Assembly: GCF_900187115.1 (NCBI RefSeq)
Contig: NZ_LT906455.1
Location: forward strand, 558,001-622,000
Length of the DNA stretch: 64,000 nucleotides
Reading direction: 5' to 3'
Source: Aliarcobacter butzleri
GTDB lineage: Bacteria; Campylobacterota; Campylobacteria; Campylobacterales; Arcobacteraceae
How positions within the stretch are numbered: the stretch's first letter is position 1; the number at the start of each line of letters is the position of its first letter. The notes under the pieces were generated by a model. That model was given only the letters and a program-made list of their open reading frames with translations. It was not told the DNA's origin and ran no database searches. The position numbers were made by a program, and so were the translations under genes. This document shows positions 56,512 to 64,000 of the stretch, in pieces.

Positions 56512-57135
56512 GTGTTTACTATATACAATAATGGTACAGTTGGATTTAGAAGTACATCAGACAATTTATATAATTTACAAACTGTTGAAGAAGCTGAACC
56601 TGTTAGATTTGAACCAAAAGATGGATTAGTTCAAGATTTTTCAAATGAGTTAAATAAACAACATAAACAAGATTTTTTAGAGTCTTATAAAAAGATAGCA
56701 AATCTTGATACTTTAGAACCAGTTTATCAAATAAAAGATATTATGACTAAAGATGTAATTTATATGGACAATAAATCAACGGTTGAAGATGTATATAATA
56801 CTATTAGAAGTAAAAAAGTTCATCAAATCCCTATTACAGCTTTTGGCAAAAAAATAATCGGAATTGTAAACAAAAAAGTTATATTAAATCTTTTAATGAA
56901 TGATATTGAAAACGCTCAAGAGATTTTGAAAAGAAAAATAGAAGACATTTATCTTCCTGAGATTTTAACAGCAGAACCAGAATCTGATGTTAGAAAAGTT
57001 GTTCAAATTATGCTTGATTTAAAACTTGATGCTATTCCAATAGTTGATGAAAATGATGTTTTGATGGGTATTGTTTCTAAAACAGATATTTTAAAAGCAG
57101 TTTCCCATCTTCCAAAATTGCAACTTTGGTCATAA
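56512..57135 (+). CDS. CBS-domain pair protein
   Basis: A 207-residue cytoplasmic protein. Two CBS domains occupy residues ~78-140 and ~145-205 (IKDIMTKDVIYMDNKSTVEDV; DAIPIVDENDVLMGIVSKTDILKAV). They bind adenosine nucleotides or related ligands and regulate partner activity. The N-terminal ~70 residues (TIYNNGTVGFRST) are Arcobacter-like and unknown. The start is a GTG, six bases after AAGGA; the ATG two bases upstream is out of frame. It stands between nifU and a convergent cyclase gene. Confidence 0.87.
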   Translation: MFTIYNNGTVGFRSTSDNLYNLQTVEEAEPVRFEPKDGLVQDFSNELNKQHKQDFLESYKKIANLDTLEPVYQIKDIMTKDVIYMDNKSTVEDVYNTIRSKKVHQIPITAFGKKIIGIVNKKVILNLLMNDIENAQEILKRKIEDIYLPEILTAEPESDVRKVVQIMLDLKLDAIPIVDENDVLMGIVSKTDILKAVSHLPKLQLWS

Positions 57136-57136
57136 A

Positions 57137-58384
57137 TTACAACTCTATTTCATCATCAAAAATTACTTTATTTCTACCTTTATTTTTCGCTTTATAAAGT
57201 AATTTATCTGCACTAGCTTCTGCTTCAGCAAATGAGTGGTACTTATTTCTAAAAGCCACTCCAGCTGAAAATTCTATTTGTAATTGTTGAGTTTTATATA
57301 TAAAAACATGATTTTGTAAAGCAGTTTTTACTCTTTTTATATATCTTTGGATTTCTGTTTCACTTTGATAATTTACAAGTGCAACAAACTCTTCCCCACC
57401 ATATCGTGATATGATATCTTCTTTTCTAGTTAAATCTTTTAAAATTGTTGCAAAATTTTTTAATATTGCATCACCACAAGCATGACCATAAACATCATTT
57501 ATATTTTTAAAATGGTCAATATCAATAAAAACTATCGCAAAATCTGAACCAAAAATAGTGAACTGTTTTTCTACTTTTTTCACTTCTTCTTGATAAGCTC
57601 TTCTATTTAGTAATGAAGTTAAAAAATCAAATTGTTGCTCTTCTTTTACTAAAATAAGTTCTTTTTGTAACTCTTCTATTTGTCTATTTAAAAATTTAAA
57701 TTTTTCTATATTATTTGAAAGAATTTTATTATTTTCTTTTATTGAATTTTCTATTTTATATATTGTATCTATAAGTTTTTTTTGAACAACTCTTAACTCT
57801 CTATGCGAAGAGTTTGAAATATTTAGATTTATTAAATCATCTTTTATTCTTACAATTTCATCTGTTGAAGAATCACTATCATTTAAAGTTTTATCAAAAT
57901 ATCTACTCATCAAAGAAGTTAATTTTACAATATCGTTTGTTTTATCTTTTAAAACTTTTCTATCAGCATCAATTCTTTGACTTGCAAACTCTTTTAGTTT
58001 AAAAATAGTATTTTTATTTGTAAGTTTTTTAGGATTTTTCATAATTTCACAAATAAAATCTTCTATATTTTCTATGTAATCAAAATTTATAGAAGGAGTT
58101 AAAATATCATTAAAAACTTCAATTAATGCTTTTAGTTCTTCCGCAGTTGTTCTTTTTGTTAAAATACTAGATAATTTATTGAATGAATCAACTTTTAATT
58201 GGCTTTTTTCATCTGTTGTTAAAGAGTTTTTAATTTTATCAAAAAGTTTAAATTCATCTAATTTTATATCTAGAATATCAGCTTGCTTTTTAAATTCTAT
58301 AAAATAATTTTCAGGAGTTGTCTCTAAATCCTGATTTTTTAATTCGGAAAGCGTATTTTTTGTTATCTCTTTAATATTTTCCAT
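57137..58384 (-). CDS. Diguanylate cyclase (GGDEF domain)
   Basis: A 415-residue cyclase with an active-type GGEEF motif (SRYGGEEFVALV) in the last ~170 residues; an inhibitory I-site RKED sits five residues upstream, so product feedback is likely. The first ~240 residues are helical with a long coiled coil (residues 180-240) and no transmembrane segment, so it is a cytoplasmic sensor with unknown input. No clear ribosome-binding site. It ends two bases from the convergent CBS gene. Confidence 0.9.
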   Translation of the reverse strand: MENIKEITKNTLSELKNQDLETTPENYFIEFKKQADILDIKLDEFKLFDKIKNSLTTDEKSQLKVDSFNKLSSILTKRTTAEELKALIEVFNDILTPSINFDYIENIEDFICEIMKNPKKLTNKNTIFKLKEFASQRIDADRKVLKDKTNDIVKLTSLMSRYFDKTLNDSDSSTDEIVRIKDDLINLNISNSSHRELRVVQKKLIDTIYKIENSIKENNKILSNNIEKFKFLNRQIEELQKELILVKEEQQFDFLTSLLNRRAYQEEVKKVEKQFTIFGSDFAIVFIDIDHFKNINDVYGHACGDAILKNFATILKDLTRKEDIISRYGGEEFVALVNYQSETEIQRYIKRVKTALQNHVFIYKTQQLQIEFSAGVAFRNKYHSFAEAEASADKLLYKAKNKGRNKVIFDDEIEL

Positions 58385-58458
58385 AAAGCAATTTAGCCTT
58401 TAAATTTATATTATAAACTTGTGTTATAATGATAACTTAATTTTTATTAGGAAAGCGA

Positions 58459-59859
58459 ATGTCAAATCAAAATAATCAAAATAATCAAATTTTAAAAAAT
58501 ACAAATGCACAAATCTTAGATGAATTTAATGCTTCAATTATGTTTGATAAAGAACTTTATGCACAAGATATAAAAGGTTCTATTGCTCATTCAAAAATGT
58601 TAGCTTCTCAAGGTATCTTAACAAATGAAGAACAAAAAGCTATAGAAAAAGGACTTTTTCAAGTTAAAAGTGAAATTGAAAGTGGTGAATTTAAATTTTC
58701 TTTAGCTTATGAAGATATTCATATGGCAGTTGAAACTAGACTTACTGAAATTATTGGAGAGCCTGGAAAAAAACTTCATACAGCACGAAGTAGAAATGAC
58801 CAAGTTTGTACAGATTTTACATTATATGTTCAAGATAAAACTTTGAGCATCAAAGAACAATTAAAAGAGTTGGTAGCAACTTTTGTTGATATTGCTAGTC
58901 TTCATACAACTACGCTAATTCCGGGAATGACACATTTACAACATGCACAACCGCTTAATTTTGGATTTCATTTATTAGCTTATGCAAATATGTTTAAAAG
59001 AGATTATGAAAGATTTGAAAGTTCTTTTGAAAGAAATAACTATTCTCCTTTAGGAAGTGCAGCACTTGCTGGAACTCCTCATAATATAAATAGAGAACTA
59101 ACTGCACAAACTTTAGGATTTACTGCTCCAACTTTAAATGCTATGGATACAGTTTCAAATAGAGATTTTGCACTTGAAATTTTATTTAATATAAGTACAA
59201 CTATGATGCATATTAGTAGAATTTCAGAAGAACTTATTTTATGGTCATCTTATGAATTCCAATTTGTAAGAATGAGTGACCAATACGCAACTACAAGCTC
59301 TATTATGCCACAAAAGAAAAATCCAGATGTTCCTGAATTATTAAGAGGAAAAACAGGTCGAGTTTATGGAAATTTAATTTCACTTTTAACAGTAATGAAA
59401 GGTTTACCATTAGCTTATAATAAAGATACGCAAGAGGATAAAGAAGGGGTTTTTGATTCAGTTAAAACTGTTGAAATTTCTATTTCAATTTTAAATGAAG
59501 TTATCAAAACAATGATAGTAAATGTAGATAAAATGCAAAATGCTTGCAAAATAGGTCACTTAACAGCGACTGATTTAGCTGATTATTTAGTTCAAAAACA
59601 AAATATGCCATTTAGAACTGCTTATTATATTACAAAAGATGTTGTTGCTCTTGCAAATAGTTTAAATAAAGATATTAGTGAACTTTCAATTGATGAAATT
59701 AGAAAAGCAAATGATGAGTTAAAAAATATAAATGAAGATATCGTTTTATATTTAGATTTAAAAAATTCAATGAATGCTAGAAACTCTTTTGGGGGAACAT
59801 CAACAAAACAAACAGAAAGTCAAATAGAATATTTTAAAAAGTGGCTAGAGAATAAATAG
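58459..59859 (+). CDS. argH: Argininosuccinate lyase
   Basis: Last step of arginine synthesis: splits argininosuccinate into arginine and fumarate. The catalytic loop [18 protein letters not shown] includes Ser281. The other signatures ([36 protein letters not shown]) are present. Length 466 is normal. It starts with a polar extension ([15 protein letters not shown]) before the family core. TTAGGAAAG precedes the ATG. Confidence 0.96.
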
Positions 59860-59861
59860 AA

Positions 59862-59887
59862 ATAAGATGAGAAAAAACTCATCTTAT
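59862..59887. terminator. Bidirectional terminator between argH and cheV
   Basis: Ten-base-pair stem ATAAGATGAG / CTCATCTTAT with a six-A loop, immediately after argH and overlapping the last codons of the leftward cheV gene. Confidence 0.72.
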
Positions 59888-60787
59888 AAGAAATCTTTTT
59901 GTTAGGTCATATAAAGTTGAAATGTCAGTTTTCCCAACAAATCCATCAACTCCAATTTGGTTCATTTTCCCTCTTACTGCATCTGTTGTCATAGATGAAT
60001 TTACAACTACAGGAATGTGAGAATATTTACTGTTATTTTTGATAAATGAAGCTACTTGATAACCATCAGTTCCAGGCATTTCAATATCTGTAACTACCAT
60101 CCCAACTTCAGAAGGATTTAACTCTTCTAATCTTGAAATTAAAAGTCCACCATTTGCATAAACTTCATATTTAACTCCAGTTTTTTGGAAGAATTTAGTT
60201 AAAACTTCTCTTGCAACTCCAGAGTCTTCAGCAGCTAAAACTACTTTATTTGAGTGTAGTTCTTCTCCGACATATTTTCTAACATCATCATCTCCATCAT
60301 CTGTCCATTTAATGTCTCTTAAAAGTTGTTCAGCATTAAATACAGTACATAACTCATCTTTGTTATTTACTTTAACATAAGTTGTATATGTGATTTTAGA
60401 GTTTGTTTCTTCTGTATGTCTTAAATCTTGAGTTGTTTTTTCAACTATATCAAGCATATCTTTAACTAAAAAACCAATTTTTTTATGATTGAATTCACAA
60501 AAAATAATTAGTTTGTAATCTCTAACATCTAAAGCTTTTAATCCAAGCCAAGCGTCAAGATTGATTAACGTTACAGGTTCACCTCTAATTGTCGCAATTC
60601 CTGCGATTATATCTGAATCTTTAGGTGTATCATTTATCGCCACCTCTTCAGTTATTATAAAAGCTTTAACTTTTGCTATATTAATTGCGTAAATATTATT
60701 ATGACCAGTGTAAAATACTGCTAATTGCTGAACATTTCTCAAATGTCCTTGTGTCATTTGTTCAACACTACCACTAATACCGCTCAT
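59879..60787 (-). CDS. cheV: CheV chemotaxis coupling protein
   Basis: A 302-residue adaptor with a CheW-like domain (residues ~20-160, NLDAWLGLKALDVRDYKLI) and a C-terminal receiver domain (residues ~175-300) with the phosphorylatable Asp in VVTDIEMPGTDGYQ and the early AAEDSGVAREVL acidic pair. It couples receptors to CheA and tunes adaptation. AAAGGA precedes the ATG. It is not beside the PAS-chemoreceptor cluster at 42-45 kb but works in the same pathway. Confidence 0.94.
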   Translation of the reverse strand: MSGISGSVEQMTQGHLRNVQQLAVFYTGHNNIYAINIAKVKAFIITEEVAINDTPKDSDIIAGIATIRGEPVTLINLDAWLGLKALDVRDYKLIIFCEFNHKKIGFLVKDMLDIVEKTTQDLRHTEETNSKITYTTYVKVNNKDELCTVFNAEQLLRDIKWTDDGDDDVRKYVGEELHSNKVVLAAEDSGVAREVLTKFFQKTGVKYEVYANGGLLISRLEELNPSEVGMVVTDIEMPGTDGYQVASFIKNNSKYSHIPVVVNSSMTTDAVRGKMNQIGVDGFVGKTDISTLYDLTKRFLIR

Positions 60788-60837
60788 GAAAATCCTTTAT
60801 CGTGTAAGTTAATTATTATATAATTTTAAAACTTTAA

Positions 60838-61497
60838 CTAATCTTTAGCTTTTTTCATTTTTTTTAATAGTTTCTGAACTGTTACAGATGCCATCATTAA
60901 CCCAAAAGAAGCAGTAACTCCTTCAAAACTTCCTTTTTCTACACATAAAGGAACTTCTGATGAAAAGACAACTTTAAACTTCTTTTTAAAGCCTTGATTT
61001 TTTAATTCAGTTCTTACTTTTTTTATAAATTGGTCGTTATAAGTATCCCAAATAGATATATATTCAAGTTTAGTAGCATCTATTCTTTTTGCTCCTCCAC
61101 TTGTACTTATAACTTTTGTAAAATGCTTTTTAATCAAATGAACTTTAGGTTTTATATCATCAATTGCATCTAAAATATAATCATAAGATGAAAAATCGAA
61201 GTTATCAATCCATTCAGGAGTAACTTTTACATGAATTGGAGTAACTTCTGGATATTTTTCTTTTAAAACTTCAACTTTTATTCTTCCTATATTTCCGTGG
61301 CTTCCCAATTGTCTATTCATATTTGAATCTTCATAAGTATCAAAATCAACTATTGTGATATTTGTAATTCCAGTATTGTAAAGTGCATCAAGAGCAAAAC
61401 TTCCAATTCCCCCAACACCAAATAATATTAACTTTACATCTTTAAACTTATCAAATGTTTCTTGTCCAAATAGTTTTATTGTTCTATCATATTTCAT
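60838..61497 (-). CDS. tcdA: ThiF/E1-like protein, TcdA family
   Basis: A 219-residue ATP-dependent E1-like enzyme. The nucleotide-binding loop is FGVGGIGSFALDAL, followed by VDFDTYEDSNMNRQ and the family's SSEVPLCVEKGSFEGVTASFG. TcdA cyclises t6A at position 37 of tRNAs that read ANN codons. The match over the first 200 residues is good but the family also contains MoeB-like enzymes; tRNA modification is the favoured role. GAAGAAG precedes the ATG. Confidence 0.82.
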   Translation of the reverse strand: MKYDRTIKLFGQETFDKFKDVKLILFGVGGIGSFALDALYNTGITNITIVDFDTYEDSNMNRQLGSHGNIGRIKVEVLKEKYPEVTPIHVKVTPEWIDNFDFSSYDYILDAIDDIKPKVHLIKKHFTKVISTSGGAKRIDATKLEYISIWDTYNDQFIKKVRTELKNQGFKKKFKVVFSSEVPLCVEKGSFEGVTASFGLMMASVTVQKLLKKMKKAKD

Positions 61498-61559
61498 ACT
61501 AAACTTCTTCTTTACAAATTTTTGGCTATTATATCACAAATATATTTATTGGAGATGTG

Positions 61560-62045
61560 ATGGAAAAGGAACCAATGACCCTAGCAGGTTATAATAAAGT
61601 AACAGCAGAATTAGATTTTTTGAAAAAAACAGAAAGACCTGAAACTGTAATTGCATTAGATGAAGCTAGACAGTTAGGCGATTTAAAAGAAAATGCCGAA
61701 TATCACTCTGCAAAAGAAAAATTAAAGTTAATTGACATTCAAATTGCAGAGTTAAATGCAGTAATTTCAAAGGCAGTTATTATTGATCCAACAACTTTAC
61801 CTCATGATAGAGTAAGTTTTGGGTCAACTATTGACTTAGTTGATGTCGATACAGATGAAGAATTTACTTACACAATAGTTGGTGGAGTAGAATCAAGTGC
61901 TGAAAAAGGAATGATATCTTTTAATTCACCTTTAGCAAAACAACTTATGGGAAAAGAAGCAGGTGATGAATTAAACGCAACACTTCCTGGCGGAGCTAAA
62001 ACTTTTGAAATCTTAAAAGTTTACTACAAAGAGATAAGTTTATAA
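61560..62045 (+). CDS. greA: Transcript cleavage factor GreA
   Basis: A 161-residue factor that restarts stalled RNA polymerase. It has the N-terminal coiled coil with the acidic tip (ALDEARQLGDLKENAEYHSAKEKLK) and the C-terminal FKBP-like domain (VGGVESSAEKGMISFNSPLAKQLMGKEAGDEL). I chose the ATG five bases after GGAG; a GTG one codon upstream is less well spaced. It is followed 12 bases later by the phosphoesterase gene. Confidence 0.96.
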   Translation: MEKEPMTLAGYNKVTAELDFLKKTERPETVIALDEARQLGDLKENAEYHSAKEKLKLIDIQIAELNAVISKAVIIDPTTLPHDRVSFGSTIDLVDVDTDEEFTYTIVGGVESSAEKGMISFNSPLAKQLMGKEAGDELNATLPGGAKTFEILKVYYKEISL

Positions 62046-62057
62046 AGAAAATAGCCG

Positions 62058-62756
62058 ATGAATCTTCAAATTAAAGATGAGGCTATTTTTGTAGCTGATT
62101 CTCACTTCAATCAAAAAAATCAAGAGTTTTTACAATTATTAAAAAAAATTGAAAATAAAGAGATAAATATTTCGCAACTTTTTTTAATGGGTGATATTTT
62201 TGATTTCTTATCATGTGAATGTAAATATTTTATAAAACAAAATATTGAAGTTATAACTCTTTTGAATAAATTATCTAATGATATAGAAATTATTTACTTA
62301 GAAGGAAACCACGATTTTAATCTACAAAATCTTTTTTCAAATATAAAAGTAATAAAAAGAGAGAATCAACCTTTTTTTGTAAAAATAGAAGAAAAAAAAG
62401 TTGCTTTATCTCATGGAGATAATTTTTTAGATTGGAAATATGAACTATTTTGTAAACTAATAAGAAATAGTATATTTTTAAAGTTTATGAATTTTATAGA
62501 TATAAATTTTTTTATTTCAAAAAAACTTGAACAAGCTTTATTAAACAAAAACATTTGTCATAATATTTTAAACTTCGAGAATATTGTAGAAAAAAGAGTA
62601 AAAAATTATAGTGATGATATTATTATCGAAGGACATTATCATCAAGGTAAAACTCTAATTTTTAAAAATCAAAAATATATAAATATTGCATCTCTTTGTT
62701 GTCAAAAAGAGTATTTAAGATTTAAAAATGATGAATTTATAAAAGAAATGATTTAA
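62058..62756 (+). CDS. LpxH-like metallophosphoesterase
   Basis: A 232-residue calcineurin-type phosphoesterase with all metal motifs: ADSHF at the start, MGDIFDFL, GNHDFN, LSHGDNF and GHYHQG. It resembles UDP-2,3-diacylglucosamine diphosphatase (LpxH) of lipid A synthesis, but the sequence is more divergent than the LpxH of Enterobacteria, so a related role in lipid A is likely rather than certain. No strong Shine-Dalgarno site precedes the ATG; it probably depends on coupling to greA. Confidence 0.8.
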   Translation: MNLQIKDEAIFVADSHFNQKNQEFLQLLKKIENKEINISQLFLMGDIFDFLSCECKYFIKQNIEVITLLNKLSNDIEIIYLEGNHDFNLQNLFSNIKVIKRENQPFFVKIEEKKVALSHGDNFLDWKYELFCKLIRNSIFLKFMNFIDINFFISKKLEQALLNKNICHNILNFENIVEKRVKNYSDDIIIEGHYHQGKTLIFKNQKYINIASLCCQKEYLRFKNDEFIKEMI

Positions 62757-62767
62757 AAGGATAATTT

Positions 62768-64000
62768 TTGGCAAAATTTAAAGTAGTAAGTGATTATGAA
62801 CCAAGTGGAGATCAACCAAAAGCTATAGAAGCATTAAGTAGCTCAATAAAAGCTGGTAATCAATACAACACACTTTTAGGAGTAACTGGAAGTGGTAAAA
62901 CTTATACTATTGCAAAAGTTATAGAAAAAGTTCAAAAGCCAACTTTGATTATGACACATAATAAAACTTTGGCTGCTCAGTTATACTCAGAGTTTAAACA
63001 ATTTTTCCCAAATAATCATGTTGAATATTTTATATCTTACTACGATTATTATCAACCAGAAGCTTATATTCCAAGAAGCGATTTGTTTATAGAAAAAGAT
63101 AGTTCAATAAATGATGAACTTGAAAGATTAAGACTTAGTGCAACTGCTTCACTTTTATCATTTGATGATGTAATTGTAATTGCTTCAGTATCAGCAAATT
63201 ATGGTTTGGGAAATCCAAGCGAATATAAAGCGATGGTTCAAAGAGTTGAAGTTGGATTTAATTATTCTCAAAAAGAGTTTTTATTAAAACTAATAGAAAT
63301 GGGATATAAAAGAAATGATAAATTTTTTGATAGAGCAGATTTTAGAGTAAATGGAGATGTAATAGATATTTTTCCAGCATATTTTGAAGATGAATTTATA
63401 AGGGTTGAGTTTTTTGGTGATGAGGTTGAATCTATTACAAAACACGAATATATAACAAATACAAAAACAAAAGATTTAAATGAAGTAATTATTTATTCAG
63501 TAAATCCTTTCGTTGTAACACAAGAAAATCTTGGTCGTGCTGTAAAAGAAATCGAAGAAGAGTTAGAGCGAAGACTTGATTTTTTCCAAAAAGAGCAAAA
63601 ACTTGTTGAGTATCAAAGACTTAAACAAAGAGTTGAGTTTGATTTAGAGATGATTGAAGGAACTGGAATGTGTAAAGGAATAGAAAACTATGCACGACAT
63701 TTAACAGGTCAAAAAGCTGGAGAAACTCCATACTCTCTTTTAGATTATTTTGAACAAATGGATGAAGATTTTTTACTTGTTGTTGATGAATCACACGTAT
63801 CTTTACCACAATTTCGTGGAATGCATGCAGCTGATAGAAGCCGAAAAGAAGTTTTAGTTGAGTATGGATTTAGACTTCCAAGCGCACTTGATAATAGACC
63901 ACTTAAATTTGATGAATTTATCAACAAAGCACCACATTATGTATTTGTAAGTGCAACTCCAAATGAACTTGAACTTGAAATGAGTTCAGTTGTTGCTGAA
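62768..64000 (+). CDS. uvrB: Excinuclease ABC subunit UvrB (3' end outside window)
   Basis: The frame is open to the right edge, showing the first 411 residues. It has TGSGKT (Walker A) in [16 protein letters not shown], the beta-hairpin [12 protein letters not shown] that clamps the damaged strand, [20 protein letters not shown] and the Walker [10 protein letters not shown]. UvrB is the damage-verifying helicase of nucleotide excision repair. The start is TTG, seven bases after AAAGG, in [16 protein letters not shown]. About 260 more residues lie beyond the window. Confidence 0.97.
   Translation, partial: MAKFKVVSDYEPSGDQPKAIEALSSSIKAGNQYNTLLGVTGSGKTYTIAKVIEKVQKPTLIMTHNKTLAAQLYSEFKQFFPNNHVEYFISYYDYYQPEAYIPRSDLFIEKDSSINDELERLRLSATASLLSFDDVIVIASVSANYGLGNPSEYKAMVQRVEVGFNYSQKEFLLKLIEMGYKRNDKFFDRADFRVNGDVIDIFPAYFEDEFIRVEFFGDEVESITKHEYITNTKTKDLNEVIIYSVNPFVVTQENLGRAVKEIEEELERRLDFFQKEQKLVEYQRLKQRVEFDLEMIEGTGMCKGIENYARHLTGQKAGETPYSLLDYFEQMDEDFLLVVDESHVSLPQFRGMHAADRSRKEVLVEYGFRLPSALDNRPLKFDEFINKAPHYVFVSATPNELELEMSSVVAE

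Overview
The window is chromosomal DNA from an AT-rich member of the Campylobacterota, most like the Arcobacter/Aliarcobacter group. This rests on protein style rather than a database search. Signs are a complete periplasmic Sox system with soxCD, a NIF-type NifS/NifU pair next to a SUF operon, Aer/CetB-type PAS chemotaxis proteins, NnrS, MsrPQ, Tpx and cysteine-rich Sel1 (Hcp-like) proteins. Genes are dense and often overlap by 4-14 nt. I see no tRNA, rRNA, insertion sequence, phage or CRISPR array. No gap between genes exceeds about 250 bp.

Layout. 1-6.8 kb: the end of a YdcF-like gene, a ZnuBC-type metal ABC transporter pair, an S1-domain (CvfB-like) protein, thiol peroxidase, an Hcp-like Sel1 protein, an ACR3/BASS-type transporter and NnrS. 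7-12 kb: the MsrPQ methionine sulfoxide repair system, a candidate terminator-bounded small RNA, a UvrD/Rep-type helicase and a CPA2 antiporter. 12.2-25.2 kb: the sulfur-oxidation island. soxC-D-X-Y-Z-A, a small secreted unknown and soxB are followed by a cytochrome c-thioredoxin fusion, a MOSC protein, a DsrE-like protein and a secreted hydrolase. Leftward genes for DJ-1/PfpI, a metallo-beta-lactamase-fold protein and a secreted rhodanese follow, with a metal-ligand-less HD-GYP protein between the last two. 25.4-38 kb: housekeeping genes (valS, ywbE-like, YajR-like MFS, rdgB, proC, bamD, lon, rhomboid, LMW-PTP) with three tiny pseudopilin genes and a stand-alone LapD/MoxY-type periplasmic sensor. 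38-41 kb: a two-gene P-loop ATPase plus 42-residue TPR module of unknown function, which is the best candidate for an undescribed system. 41-46 kb: a divergent OhrR-like regulator/cupin pair with twin operators, an XRE regulator, and a cluster of soluble PAS/chemoreceptor proteins. 47-56.4 kb: a biotin carboxylase, the suf operon (sufB-C-D-S-E-T, leftward), and divergent nifS-nifU, with repeated TCCTATTT half-sites in the shared intergenic region. 56.5-64 kb: a CBS protein, a diguanylate cyclase, argH, cheV, a TcdA/ThiF-like protein, greA, an LpxH-like phosphoesterase and the start of uvrB.

How the genes work together. SoxAX attaches thiosulfate to the SoxY swinging-arm cysteine of SoxYZ. SoxB releases sulfate and SoxCD oxidises the bound sulfane sulfur. 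The downstream periplasmic redox, rhodanese and DsrE-like proteins are plausible thiol-maintenance or sulfur-relay partners. SUF and NIF provide two Fe-S assembly routes whose promoters may share a regulator. MsrPQ, Tpx, the OhrR-like protein and the cupin form a scattered oxidative-stress layer.

Start codons were reassigned from the most upstream candidate to the ribosome-binding-site-supported codon for the ACR3-like gene, msrP, the soxA-soxB intervening gene, bamD, the TPR gene, the XRE gene, sufB and greA. Function calls rest on family recognition by eye.
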